In this document: in pieces, positions 46,406-54,989 of the stretch | How positions within the stretch are numbered: position 1 is the first letter of the stretch | Layout: each line of letters opens with the position of its first letter | Assembly (NCBI RefSeq): GCF_017948675.1 | Contig: NZ_JAGFBU010000001.1 | Coordinates: 558,001 to 622,000, forward strand | Origin: Flavobacterium flabelliforme | GTDB lineage: Bacteria; Bacteroidota; Bacteroidia; Flavobacteriales; Flavobacteriaceae | Length of the DNA stretch: 64,000 nt | Direction of reading: 5' to 3' | Program-made: the position numbers and the translations under genes | Notes under the pieces: model-generated | Databases searched by the model: none | Seen by the model: the letters and a program-made list of their open reading frames with translations, nothing else | Told to the model about the DNA's origin: nothing

Positions 46406-47662
46406 ATGATTAAAACTATTTTCGCCAACTTTTTTCTGCTTTTTACAGTTAGTTCTTCTTTTGCACAAGCAGAAAAAGAGGTGGTTCCTCCTTACAATAT
46501 CAAAACAATTTCATTTGTTCAAAACGAACAAAATATAATTCCAATCTTAAATTTGGGTGAAGGTTTTCAGTTTCAATTTGATGATCTTTTTGGCAACGAA
46601 GCCAATTACTATTATGAAATAATTCACTGTGATTATAATTGGATTCCTTCTGGATTACCCAAAAATGAGTATCTAGAAGGTTTTGACAATCAACGCATTC
46701 AGGATTACACCAATTCTTTTAATACGTTACAAATATATTCGCATTATAAACTATCGATTCCCAATCAATTTACGCGGAAATTAAAAATCAGCGGCAATTA
46801 CATGATCAAGATTTTAGACGAAAACAAAGAAGTTGTTTTTTCTAGAAAACTTATATTATGCGAAGATTTAGTTTCAGTTCCCCTGCAAGTTAAACGCGCA
46901 CGAACGGTTACTAATATGGATACGAAACAAAATTTAGATTTTGCCATTAGATCCAATACGATTACTTTTCAAAACGCATTAAAGAACGTAAGAGTGGTAA
47001 TTATGCAAAATGGTCAACTAAATAACGCCATCAAAAATGTAGTGCCACAATATACAATTGGGAATGAGTTAATTTATAAATACGATGCAGAAACACAATT
47101 TTGGGCTGGTAATGAATTCCTGTATTTCGAGAATAAAGACATCAGAGCTGCCGCGAATAATGTTGGAAAAATAGACTCTGACACAGCCATTTATGGTTCT
47201 CGATTGTACACAAATGCTGCAAGAGCTAATTTCCCTTATTCTTTCAGTCAAGACATCAACGGAAATTTTGTTGTTAAAAATATAAATGCATCAAATAGCG
47301 AAATCGAAGCAGATTACGCTTGGGTTTATTTTAGCCTTTCGGCTCCCAGTTTTAGACTTAACAAAGATATTTATGTTACGGGAATGTTTAACAACTACAA
47401 TCTTACACCAGAATATAAACTCGATTACAATCCTAAAAAAGCAACTTACGAAAAGGCGATTTTAATTAAACAAGGATTCACAAATTTTCAATACACCATT
47501 GCAGACAACAAAGGAAACATTGATTTTGAAAATGCGATTGATGGTAATTTTTATCAAACAGAAAATAATTATACCGTTCTGGTTTATTATAGAGAAGGAA
47601 TAGACCGTTATGACAGAGTAGTTGGAATAGGTAGCGCAAGTTCTGTAAATAGTACCAACTAA
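46406..47662 (+). CDS. Type IX secretion system plug protein (DUF5103)
   Basis: A 418-residue exported protein; signal peptide ends near SSFAQAE (20). It starts its mature part with PPYNIKTISFVQNEQ and contains YYYEIIHCDYNWIPSGLPKN, typical of the DUF5103 family. The F. johnsoniae member was identified as Plug, the protein that closes the SprA translocon when PorV is absent. The C-terminal part (YVTGMFNNYNLTPEYKLDYN) resembles an immunoglobulin-like or carbohydrate-binding-like fold. Function is inferred from the family. Confidence 0.88.
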   Translation: MIKTIFANFFLLFTVSSSFAQAEKEVVPPYNIKTISFVQNEQNIIPILNLGEGFQFQFDDLFGNEANYYYEIIHCDYNWIPSGLPKNEYLEGFDNQRIQDYTNSFNTLQIYSHYKLSIPNQFTRKLKISGNYMIKILDENKEVVFSRKLILCEDLVSVPLQVKRARTVTNMDTKQNLDFAIRSNTITFQNALKNVRVVIMQNGQLNNAIKNVVPQYTIGNELIYKYDAETQFWAGNEFLYFENKDIRAAANNVGKIDSDTAIYGSRLYTNAARANFPYSFSQDINGNFVVKNINASNSEIEADYAWVYFSLSAPSFRLNKDIYVTGMFNNYNLTPEYKLDYNPKKATYEKAILIKQGFTNFQYTIADNKGNIDFENAIDGNFYQTENNYTVLVYYREGIDRYDRVVGIGSASSVNSTN

Positions 47663-47704
47663 AAATTCTTTTTTGATAATTGCCAAATCGACATCTATTT
47701 TTTG

Positions 47705-47712
47705 TAATTTTG
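47705..47712 (+). promoter_or_regulatory. Candidate promoter -7 element of apaG
   Basis: TAATTTTG matches TAnnTTTG and lies 31 bases before the ATG. Confidence 0.45.
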
Positions 47713-47743
47713 ACGACAACAAACACGATTTTACACACTTATT

Positions 47744-48130
47744 ATGGTTTCTCAAATAACAAGAGGCATAAAAATATCTGTATTAACTAGTTTTGAAGGA
47801 ACTTACTTCAAGAACTACAAGTTACACTTTGCCTTTAGTTACCAAATTACAATAGAAAACCACAGTAAAGATTCTGTACAATTAATTTCTCGTCATTGGG
47901 AAATTTTCGATTCATTAAATGATATTGAGGTTGTAGATGGCGAAGGTGTAATAGGAAAAAAACCTGTTTTAAAACCAGGTGAATTACATACCTATAGTTC
48001 CGGTTGCTTGCTCTCCTCTCCCTATGGCGCTATGAAAGGGTATTTTAACATGATCAACTTTACCTCTACCAAAAACTTTAAAGTTATTGTACCGTCTTTC
48101 AGATTGTGTGCTCCATTTGCTTTAAATTAG
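47744..48130 (+). CDS. apaG: ApaG-family protein
   Basis: A 128-residue protein of the ApaG fold (fibronectin-like beta sandwich), associated with divalent cation resistance in enterobacteria though its biochemical role is unclear. Family signatures are FAFSYQITIENHS, LISRHWEIFDS, VDGEGVIGKKPVLKPGE and FTYSSG-like HTYSSGCLLSSPYGAMKG. It lacks a signal peptide. It follows the plug protein gene after 81 bases and has its own promoter-like element. Confidence 0.93.
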   Translation: MVSQITRGIKISVLTSFEGTYFKNYKLHFAFSYQITIENHSKDSVQLISRHWEIFDSLNDIEVVDGEGVIGKKPVLKPGELHTYSSGCLLSSPYGAMKGYFNMINFTSTKNFKVIVPSFRLCAPFALN

Positions 48131-48144
48131 ATTTTTAAACTCTG

Positions 48145-48290
48145 TTAGAAGCCAATCCTGCTCTCCAATACAAGTTTTCATGTTCTCGTTTGTTTTTTTC
48201 TAAGCAAAATAAGGAGCTTCTAAAGTCGCTCTTATTTTACAAGAAAAAATACAACGATACCACAAAAAGCTTTCCTTTTCTATCAGGGCT
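48145..48290. repeat. Candidate Flavobacterium dispersed intergenic repeat, copy A
   Basis: On the minus strand the element opens AGCCCTGATAGAAAAGG and ends AGAGCAGGATTGGCTTCTAA, border motifs I recall from a frequent intergenic element in Flavobacterium genomes. Its centre holds a hairpin AAAATAAGGAGC/GCTCTTATTTT (48206-48217 with 48228-48238, one bulged G). Membership in the family is from memory and not checked. Confidence 0.5.
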
Positions 48291-48361
48291 AAAAAGCAAC
48301 TATATACAAGTTTAGTCTTTACTTAACAACATAAAATATCATTTCTTTAAAGAATCCTTCG

Positions 48362-48369
48362 TACTTTTG
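48362..48369 (+). promoter_or_regulatory. Candidate promoter -7 element of pruA
   Basis: TACTTTTG matches TAnnTTTG; the leader to the pruA ATG would be about 45 bases. Confidence 0.5.
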
Positions 48370-48420
48370 TTTTTTATTTAAAAACACAACGAAGATTTTT
48401 AATTTTATAATTTTACAACT

Positions 48421-50049
48421 ATGTTAAAAGGATTTTTTCATGTACCAAAAGCGGTAAACGAGCCTGTAAAAAGCTACGCACCTAATTCACCAGAAAGAGC
48501 AGCTGTACTTGCAGCTTACAAAGCAATGTGGAATTCTAAAATTGACGTTCCACTTTATATCGGAAGCGAAGAAATTAGAACTGGAAATACTAAAACAATG
48601 TCAGCACCTCACGATCACCAACATATCGTAGGTACGTACCACTTAGCAGAGAAATCTCATATCGAAGGCGCAATAGCAACAGCACTAAAAGCAAGAAAAG
48701 CATGGACAAATATGGCATGGGAACACCGCGCAGGTATTTTCTTAAAAGCTGCTGAATTGATTGCTGGACCATATAGAGCAAAAATCAATGCTGCAACAAT
48801 GATTGCACAATCTAAGTCTATTTATCAAGCAGAAATTGATGCTTCTTGTGAGTTGATCGACTTTTTACGTTTCAACGTACAATACATGACGCAAATTTAC
48901 AGCGAGCAACCAAAGTCGAATTCAGACATGTGGAATCGTGTTGAATACAGAGCATTAGAAGGTTTTGTATACGCTATTACTCCATTTAACTTTACTGCAA
49001 TTGCTGGAAACTTACCTGCAAGTGCCGCATTAATGGGAAATGTAGTCGTTTGGAAACCAGCAGCTACTCAAGTATATTCAGCTAACTTGTTGATGCAAAT
49101 CTTTAAAGAAGCAGGATTACCTGACGGTGTAATCAATATGGTAATGGGAGATTCTGGAATGGTAACGGAAACGTTATTAGCAAGTCCAGATTTTGCAGGA
49201 GTTCACTTTACAGGTTCAACAGGAGTTTTCAATGATATTTGGGCAAAAATTGGAACAAACATCAGCAAATACAAAACATACCCTAGAATTGTAGGAGAAA
49301 CTGGAGGAAAAGATTTTATTATCGCGCATCCATCTGCAAACCCAAAACAAGTTACCACAGGAATTGCTCGTGGTGCATTTGAGTACCAAGGTCAAAAATG
49401 TAGTGCTGCTTCTCGTGTATATGTGCCACAAAGTTTATGGCCAGCGATTAAAAGCCAATTAGAAACGGATTTGAAATCGATGAAAATGGGTTCTCCAGAA
49501 GATATGAGCAACTTTATTACTGCTGTTATCTCTGAAGCTTCATTCGACAAATTAGCTAAATTTATTGATCAAGCTAAAAAAGATACAGATGCTGAAGTGA
49601 TCATTGGTGGAAACTATGATAAATCAAAAGGATATTTTATCGAACCAACTGTCATCTTAACAACAAACCCTAAATACACTACAATGGAAACTGAATTATT
49701 CGGACCAGTTGTAACTATTTATGTGTATGAAGATGCTAAATGGGCTGAGACTTTAGAATTAGTAGACACTACTTCTGAGTATGCTTTAACTGGTGCAGTT
49801 TTCAGTCAAGATCGTTATGCAATTGAAGAAGCTACAGTAGCGTTACAAAATGCTGCAGGTAATTTCTATATCAATGACAAACCAACAGGAGCTGTAGTAG
49901 GAATGCAACCATTTGGTGGAGCTAGAGGATCAGGAACGAATGATAAAGCAGGTTCTATGCAAAACTTATTGCGTTGGACATCTGCTAGAACAATCAAAGA
50001 AACTTTTGTAACTCCAGAAGATTATAGATATCCGTTTTTAGGAGAGTAA
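48421..50049 (+). CDS. pruA: L-glutamate gamma-semialdehyde dehydrogenase (P5C dehydrogenase)
   Basis: Second step of proline breakdown: oxidises glutamate semialdehyde to glutamate with NAD+. The 542-residue aldehyde dehydrogenase has the catalytic Cys in EYQGQKCSAASR, the Glu in ETGGKDF, the NAD-binding FTGSTGVFN, and the C-terminal PFGGARGSGTNDK. The sequence TPFNFTAIAGNLPASAALMG is characteristic of the P5C dehydrogenase group rather than general aldehyde dehydrogenases. There is no fused proline dehydrogenase domain, so a separate PutA-type partner should exist elsewhere. Confidence 0.95.
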   Translation: MLKGFFHVPKAVNEPVKSYAPNSPERAAVLAAYKAMWNSKIDVPLYIGSEEIRTGNTKTMSAPHDHQHIVGTYHLAEKSHIEGAIATALKARKAWTNMAWEHRAGIFLKAAELIAGPYRAKINAATMIAQSKSIYQAEIDASCELIDFLRFNVQYMTQIYSEQPKSNSDMWNRVEYRALEGFVYAITPFNFTAIAGNLPASAALMGNVVVWKPAATQVYSANLLMQIFKEAGLPDGVINMVMGDSGMVTETLLASPDFAGVHFTGSTGVFNDIWAKIGTNISKYKTYPRIVGETGGKDFIIAHPSANPKQVTTGIARGAFEYQGQKCSAASRVYVPQSLWPAIKSQLETDLKSMKMGSPEDMSNFITAVISEASFDKLAKFIDQAKKDTDAEVIIGGNYDKSKGYFIEPTVILTTNPKYTTMETELFGPVVTIYVYEDAKWAETLELVDTTSEYALTGAVFSQDRYAIEEATVALQNAAGNFYINDKPTGAVVGMQPFGGARGSGTNDKAGSMQNLLRWTSARTIKETFVTPEDYRYPFLGE

Positions 50050-50102
50050 TTAATTGTCTTAAAGTTTTAAAGTCGAAAGTCTTAAAGCTTTATACGAGTA
50101 TA

Positions 50103-50136
50103 AAAAGCCGAATCTAACTAATTAGATTCGGCTTTT
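50103..50136. terminator. Bidirectional terminator between pruA and rsmG
   Basis: A perfect 14-bp stem AAAAGCCGAATCTA/TAGATTCGGCTTTT with a six-base loop, between convergent genes. Confidence 0.88.
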
Positions 50137-50196
50137 CACTTTAAGTTATTTCCTTGGCTGTTCTATCGACTTTACGACTTTCAACTTCACGACTTA

Positions 50197-50826
50197 TTAA
50201 ACCACAAACTTCAATGGTAAGTGCACTACTTTCTTAGTTTCAAAAAACTCATCCTCAAAGAAATCAGCTAAATTATACTCCGTTGCTTTTGGAAAGTCTT
50301 TTAATTCTTCCGTTAAATCGCCACCTTTCAAATACAAAATTCCATTTTTCAATTCGTGTTTGTTATTCTTTTTAATTTTGGTTTTTACCCAAGAAACGAA
50401 ATCCGGCATATTGGTAACGGCACGACTCACAATAAAATCGAAATCACCTTTTACCAATTCAGCACGCAATTGTTCTGCTTTTACATTTTTTAATTCTAAA
50501 GCATCTACAACTCCCTGCACTACTTTTATTTTTTTGGCAATAATATCAATTAAATGAAATCGCGTTTCGGGAAAAAGAATTGCCAACGGAATTCCAGGAA
50601 AACCTCCGCCTGTACCCACATCAAGTACATAAGTTCCAGGTTCAAATTTTATAATTTTAGCAATTCCTAACGAATGCAAAATATGCTTGGTATATAAAGC
50701 ATCTATATCTTTTCTCGAAATAACATTAATTTTTTCATTCCAATCATGGTATAAAAAATCTAGTTTTTCGAACTGCTCTTTCTGAATATCAGTTAAATTG
50801 GGAAAATATTTAAGAATCTCGTCCAT
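50197..50826 (-). CDS. rsmG: 16S rRNA (guanine(527)-N(7))-methyltransferase
   Basis: SAM-dependent methyltransferase of 16S rRNA G527; also known as GidB. The 209-residue protein has VLDVGTGGGFPGIPLAILFP (SAM-binding motif I), the LHSLG stretch before it, and the DFIVSRAV motif further on, all diagnostic. The ATG at 50826 is preferred over the GTG immediately upstream. A TACTTTTG element lies 15 bases before it. Confidence 0.96.
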   Translation of the reverse strand: MDEILKYFPNLTDIQKEQFEKLDFLYHDWNEKINVISRKDIDALYTKHILHSLGIAKIIKFEPGTYVLDVGTGGGFPGIPLAILFPETRFHLIDIIAKKIKVVQGVVDALELKNVKAEQLRAELVKGDFDFIVSRAVTNMPDFVSWVKTKIKKNNKHELKNGILYLKGGDLTEELKDFPKATEYNLADFFEDEFFETKKVVHLPLKFVV

Positions 50827-50841
50827 CACTTATTTTTTTAA

Positions 50842-50849
50842 CAAAAGTA
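50842..50849 (-). promoter_or_regulatory. Candidate promoter -7 element of rsmG
   Basis: The minus strand reads TACTTTTG, matching TAnnTTTG, 15 bases before the ATG. Confidence 0.5.
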
Positions 50850-50906
50850 ACACTTTAGAGTTAAAATTTTTATCTCATTTTTGCATATCCAAAAATTTAT
50901 AATAAT

Positions 50907-50914
50907 TACCTTTG
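50907..50914 (+). promoter_or_regulatory. Candidate promoter -7 element of the desaturase gene
   Basis: TACCTTTG matches TAnnTTTG and lies 17 bases before the ATG; a TTG at 50881-50883 is 23 bases upstream. Confidence 0.55.
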
Positions 50915-50931
50915 AAACTTATTAAAGACAT

Positions 50932-52023
50932 ATGAATAATACAGCTCCAACTTTTGCAAAGCAAGATAATCTGAAATTTTTCAGAACCCTTAACTCTCGG
51001 GTTAACAATTACTTTAAGGAAAATAAAATCCAGAAAACAGGTAATTGGAAATTATACTTAAAAACAATAATCTTATTTACTGTTTTTCTAGCACCCTATT
51101 TCTTAATCCTAACCTTAGATATGCCTTTTTGGGCGCATCTTCTATTGACAATAGTAATGGGAATTGGAATGGCAGGCGTAGGAATGAACGTAATGCACGA
51201 CGGAAATCACGGATCCTATTCTAATAAAAATTGGGTTAATAAATTTATGGGAGGAACTATTTATGTTCTTGCTGGAAATGTGTACAACTGGCAAGTACAG
51301 CACAATGTGTTACACCATACGTATACCAACATTCCAGGACACGATGAAGACTTAGATGCCGGACGCGTTATTCGTTTTACAAAAGATGCCAAATGGTACA
51401 ATTTTCACCGTTTTCAACAATATTACTCTGTTTTTCTTTATGGTTTACTAACTTTCAATTGGGCTATCACAACAGATTTTAGACAAATGAGAAGCTACTT
51501 GAAACGAAAATTATCTTACGGAGAAGCGAAAAGCCCAAAAATACTTTGGACCACTTTAATAATCACAAAAGTAATTTATGTGACTATTTGGATTGCTTTA
51601 CCTATTATCATAGGAATCACGTGGTGGAAAGTGCTTATTGGTTTTTTTATAATGCATTATACTGCTGGATTAATTTTGAGTGTTGTATTTCAATTAGCAC
51701 ACGTTGTAGAGGAAACGACCAATCCTTCTCCAAATGAATTAGGCGAAATGGACAATACTTGGGCCATTCACCAATTGTTTACCACAACGAATTTTGCTCC
51801 AAAAAACAAAATTGTTAACTGGTATACAGGTGGTTTAAATCACCAAATTGAGCATCATATTTTTCCAAATATCAGCCACATTCATTACGGTAAAATTGCC
51901 AAAATAGTAAAGGAAACAGCTCAAGAATGCAACCTGCCTTATTACGAATATAAAACGATGAGAAGCGCTGTTATTGCACACTTTAAACATCTAAAACAAT
52001 TGGGTATGAAACCTGCTCTATAA
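50932..52023 (+). CDS. Membrane fatty acid desaturase (acyl-lipid or acyl-CoA type)
   Basis: A 363-residue integral membrane di-iron desaturase. The three histidine boxes are present: HDGNH at 89-93, HNVLHH at 124-129, and HQIEHH near residue 305, which is the HxxHH/QxxHH pattern of front-end type desaturases. Hydrophobic segments surround them (for example IILFTVFLAPYFLILTL and VLIGFFIMHYTAGLIL). It likely adjusts membrane fluidity; regiospecificity is not readable. No cytochrome b5 domain is fused. Confidence 0.93.
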   Translation: MNNTAPTFAKQDNLKFFRTLNSRVNNYFKENKIQKTGNWKLYLKTIILFTVFLAPYFLILTLDMPFWAHLLLTIVMGIGMAGVGMNVMHDGNHGSYSNKNWVNKFMGGTIYVLAGNVYNWQVQHNVLHHTYTNIPGHDEDLDAGRVIRFTKDAKWYNFHRFQQYYSVFLYGLLTFNWAITTDFRQMRSYLKRKLSYGEAKSPKILWTTLIITKVIYVTIWIALPIIIGITWWKVLIGFFIMHYTAGLILSVVFQLAHVVEETTNPSPNELGEMDNTWAIHQLFTTTNFAPKNKIVNWYTGGLNHQIEHHIFPNISHIHYGKIAKIVKETAQECNLPYYEYKTMRSAVIAHFKHLKQLGMKPAL

Positions 52024-52126
52024 AAACAGCATTTAAAAACTCAATTTTCTTTTACAAGACCGCAACATAACTATTATTAACCACCCTGATTTTTACAGCA
52101 ACTCAGGGCAATCAACACTATTTATA

Positions 52127-53314
52127 ATGAACAACCCACTTTCAGACAGAATTAACAACCTATCTACATCACAAACATTAGCAATGGCAGCATTAGCTAG
52201 AGAATTAAAAGCAGAAGGAAAAGACATCATCAGTTTAAGTTTAGGAGAACCTGACTTTAATACACCTGACTTTATCAAAGAAGCAGCAAAACGAGCCATT
52301 GATGAAAATTATAGCACTTATTCTCCCGTTGATGGATATGTAGAACTGAAAGAAGCAATTTGCAGAAAATTTAAAAGAGACAACAACTTAGAGTACAAAC
52401 CTTCTCAAATTGTAGTTTCTACTGGAGCAAAACAATCTTTATATAACATTGCACAAGTCATGCTTAATGATGGAGACGAAGTTATTTTGCCCGCTCCATA
52501 CTGGGTTTCCTATTTCGAAATTGTAAAATTATCTGGCGGAGTTCCTGTAGAAGTTCCTACATCAGTAGAAACCGATTTCAAAATTACACCAGAACAATTA
52601 GAAGCAGCAATTACTCCTAAAACAAAAATGATGTGGTTTAGTTCTCCCTGCAATCCTAGCGGATCTGTTTACAGTAGAGACGAACTAACAGCATTAGCTA
52701 AAGTATTAGATAAATACCCAAACATATATGTTGTTGCTGATGAAATATACGAGCACATTAATTTCTCGGGAACTTTTTGTAGCATCGCCTCTATACCAGG
52801 AATGTTAGAAAGAACAATTACCGTAAACGGAGTAGCTAAAGCCTTCGCAATGACAGGATGGAGAATTGGTTACATTGGCGCACCAGAATTTATCGCAAAA
52901 GCGTGTACAAAAATTCAAGGTCAAGTAACTAGTGGAGCCAACAGTATTGCACAACGCGCTACCATAACTGCCGTTGACGCTGATCCTTCTGTATTAAACG
53001 ATATGGTTCAAGCGTTCCATAGTCGTAGAGATTTAGTAGTAGGATTAATCAAAGAAATTCCAGGAATGAAAATTAACGTTCCAGAAGGTGCTTTTTATGT
53101 ATTTCCAGACGTTTCTGCATTCTTCGGAAAAACATTAAAAGGAACTTTAATCAAAGATGCGAATGATTTCTCTATGTACCTTTTAGGTGAAGCTAACGTA
53201 GCAACAGTAACTGGTGAAGCTTTTGGTAACGCAAACTGCATCCGTTTCTCTTATGCAACTAGCGAAGACATTCTTAAAGAAGCCTTACGCAGAATAAAAG
53301 AAGCTGTCGCTTAA
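52127..53314 (+). CDS. Aspartate/aromatic aminotransferase family, fold type I, class I
   Basis: A 395-residue PLP-dependent aminotransferase. The N-terminal LSLGEPDFNTPDFI, the SSPCNPSG loop, the VVADEIYEHI segment and the PLP-lysine stretch VNGVAKAFAMTGWRIGYIG are all in place, and the phosphate-binding Arg pattern appears at the C-terminus (CIRFSYATS). It is most like the aspartate aminotransferase of the Bacillus/Thermus type (subgroup Ib). Substrate preference is inferred from family. Confidence 0.92.
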   Translation: MNNPLSDRINNLSTSQTLAMAALARELKAEGKDIISLSLGEPDFNTPDFIKEAAKRAIDENYSTYSPVDGYVELKEAICRKFKRDNNLEYKPSQIVVSTGAKQSLYNIAQVMLNDGDEVILPAPYWVSYFEIVKLSGGVPVEVPTSVETDFKITPEQLEAAITPKTKMMWFSSPCNPSGSVYSRDELTALAKVLDKYPNIYVVADEIYEHINFSGTFCSIASIPGMLERTITVNGVAKAFAMTGWRIGYIGAPEFIAKACTKIQGQVTSGANSIAQRATITAVDADPSVLNDMVQAFHSRRDLVVGLIKEIPGMKINVPEGAFYVFPDVSAFFGKTLKGTLIKDANDFSMYLLGEANVATVTGEAFGNANCIRFSYATSEDILKEALRRIKEAVA

Positions 53315-53336
53315 TTAAAACACACTTTCACAATAT

Positions 53337-53390
53337 AAAAATAGTTTAAGATTCGAAGTTTTATCGCTTCGATCTTAAGCTATTTTTTTT
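53337..53390 (+). terminator. Terminator of the aminotransferase gene
   Basis: About 20 bp of stem (core TTAAGAT..CGAAG) with one G-U pair and one bulge, an eight-base loop, and T8 at the end; the following repeat begins immediately after the T run. Confidence 0.85.
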
Positions 53391-53506
53391 GGGCGTAACC
53401 CTGCTTTCACTAAAGTTACAGCACGGTCGGGCTATACGCTTCAATCTTTTTATTATTTCGCTATCGCTTCATAATAAACAAGGATTTTCACTACTATCCC
53501 TTACGC
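53391..53506. repeat. Candidate Flavobacterium dispersed intergenic repeat, copy B
   Basis: A 116-base element bounded by GCGTAA (53393-53398) and TTACGC (53501-53506). Between them lie GGTCGGGCTATACGCTTCAATC on the left, GGATTTTCACTACTATCCC on the right, and a central hairpin TTATTAT/ATAATAA (53450-53456 with 53471-53477). The arms also pair imperfectly over about 35 bases. Border motifs of this type recur between genes in Flavobacterium as I recall; this was not verified. Confidence 0.6.
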
Positions 53507-53666
53507 AAATCTACAAATTGTTTATGTTTATATAAATTAACTTTCTTTACCTAATCAATTTACTAAAGAGTACAGAAACGACTTAAAATCCAATAAATCA
53601 ACAACATAATTATTTTTTATTACATCTATTTAAACAACAAAATTAATTTTGGTAAGAATATATTTC

Positions 53667-53674
53667 TATATTTG
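53667..53674 (+). promoter_or_regulatory. Candidate promoter -7 element of the HsdR_N-type gene
   Basis: TATATTTG matches TAnnTTTG; the leader to the ATG at 53740 would be about 60 bases. Confidence 0.4.
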
Positions 53675-53739
53675 ATTTAATAAACTATTTATTAACTTAT
53701 TTTTAAATTACTAATTATAACCTATTTCAATATAAAAAT

Positions 53740-54813
53740 ATGGAAGCAGAAATTAAATTAAAGTTAGAACAATTACACAGTAGAGTTGATTCATTAAAAG
53801 ATCAAATTAATACTGAAGAAGCTACTAAAAATGCTTTTGTAATGCCATTTATACAAATTTTAGGTTACGATATTTTTAATCCAACAGAAGTAATTCCAGA
53901 GTTTATTTGCGATATAGGAACTAAAAAAGGGGAAAAAATAGATTATGTTATTAAAAGAGATGGTGAACCTATATTAATAATTGAATGTAAAAATTGGAAA
54001 GAAAATGTAGATGCACATAATTCACAGCTACACAGATATTATCACGTTTCGAAAGCTAGATTCGGTGTTTTGACTAACGGGCATATTTATAATTTCTACG
54101 CAGATTTGGAAAAACCTAATATAATGGATGAAAAACCATTTTTCACTTTAGACTTATCTAATCTAAAAGATACTAGTTTAAAAATATTAGATAAATTTAC
54201 AAAAAACGGATATAATTTAGAGGCAATACTAGATTCAGCAGAAGGATTAAAATATATAAAAGCAATAAGAAATGAATTTGAAAAAGAATTAAAAGATCCT
54301 TCAGATGAAATAGTTAAAATGTTAGTTAGTAAATTTTATGAGAAGCCATTAATAGCGTCTAGAATGACTGCTTTTAAAGAATACACTAAAAAAGCATTTT
54401 CTAATTCTATTAATGAGTCCATAAATTTTAGACTAAAGAATGCTTTAGATATTAATGAGACTATACCAACCAAAACTGACGAAAAGATTTCATCAATAGA
54501 CGACAGCTCTGAAGCACCAAAATTTGTAACCACGGAAGAAGAGCGTGAAGGTTCTCAAATAATAAAGGCAATATTAAGGGAAATGTTACCTACCTCAAGA
54601 ATCGGATTTAGAGATACCCAATCTTATTTTGGCATTCTGTTAGATGACAACAATCGCAAACCTATTTGTCGTCTTCATTTTAATTCAGCAAATAAATATA
54701 TTGAGCTTTTTAATAATGGTAAAGACAGTGGAGAAAAAAAACTATTAAATTCGTTAGATGATATTTATAACTATAAAAAAGAGTTATTACATACTTTGAA
54801 AAATTACGAATAA
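53740..54813 (+). CDS. Lone type I restriction enzyme R N-terminal-like (PD-(D/E)XK) nuclease-domain protein
   Basis: A 357-residue soluble protein. It begins with a helical, charged segment (KLKLEQLHSRVDSLKDQI in outline), followed by a domain like the N-terminus of type I restriction subunit HsdR: FVMPFIQILGYDIFNPTEV, then the PD-(D/E)XK core D68 with E82-C-K84 (KIDYV, ILIIECKNW), then GVLTNGHIYNFYADL. The helicase motor, methylase and specificity subunits are absent. The C-terminal half (from about 240) is unassigned. It lies in an AT-rich pocket after a REP-like repeat; possible anti-phage or regulatory nuclease, function unproven. Confidence 0.8.
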   Translation: MEAEIKLKLEQLHSRVDSLKDQINTEEATKNAFVMPFIQILGYDIFNPTEVIPEFICDIGTKKGEKIDYVIKRDGEPILIIECKNWKENVDAHNSQLHRYYHVSKARFGVLTNGHIYNFYADLEKPNIMDEKPFFTLDLSNLKDTSLKILDKFTKNGYNLEAILDSAEGLKYIKAIRNEFEKELKDPSDEIVKMLVSKFYEKPLIASRMTAFKEYTKKAFSNSINESINFRLKNALDINETIPTKTDEKISSIDDSSEAPKFVTTEEEREGSQIIKAILREMLPTSRIGFRDTQSYFGILLDDNNRKPICRLHFNSANKYIELFNNGKDSGEKKLLNSLDDIYNYKKELLHTLKNYE

Positions 54814-54989
54814 ATAATATTAGTATTGCTAAATAAATAAAGCAATTTGAATTATATTTTAAGCTAAATTACAATATTCAATCTAAAAAAATCACTAAAG
54901 AATACTATAAATATTTTTTAAAATTGTGTAATACAATTTATTACAAGTTTCTCCAACTTTGTATTATACATTAATTAAAAAATTATACC

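Larger units (their letters stand above)
48131..48420. other. Intergenic region with a REP-like element and the pruA promoter
   Basis: 290 bases without a gene. The first half holds a candidate dispersed repeat with an internal hairpin (48145-48290); the second half holds a TACTTTTG promoter element for pruA. Confidence 0.6.
53315..53739. other. Intergenic region with terminator and REP-like repeat
   Basis: This 425-base stretch holds the aminotransferase terminator, then directly after it a candidate dispersed repeat with terminal inverted repeats, then about 230 bases of very AT-rich sequence with a promoter-like TATATTTG in front of the nuclease gene. No gene is supported. Confidence 0.7.

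Noticed and set aside
54825..54846. ATTGCT/AGCAAT hairpin after the lone nuclease gene as a terminator
   Set aside because: Only six pairs and no T run; not enough to call.
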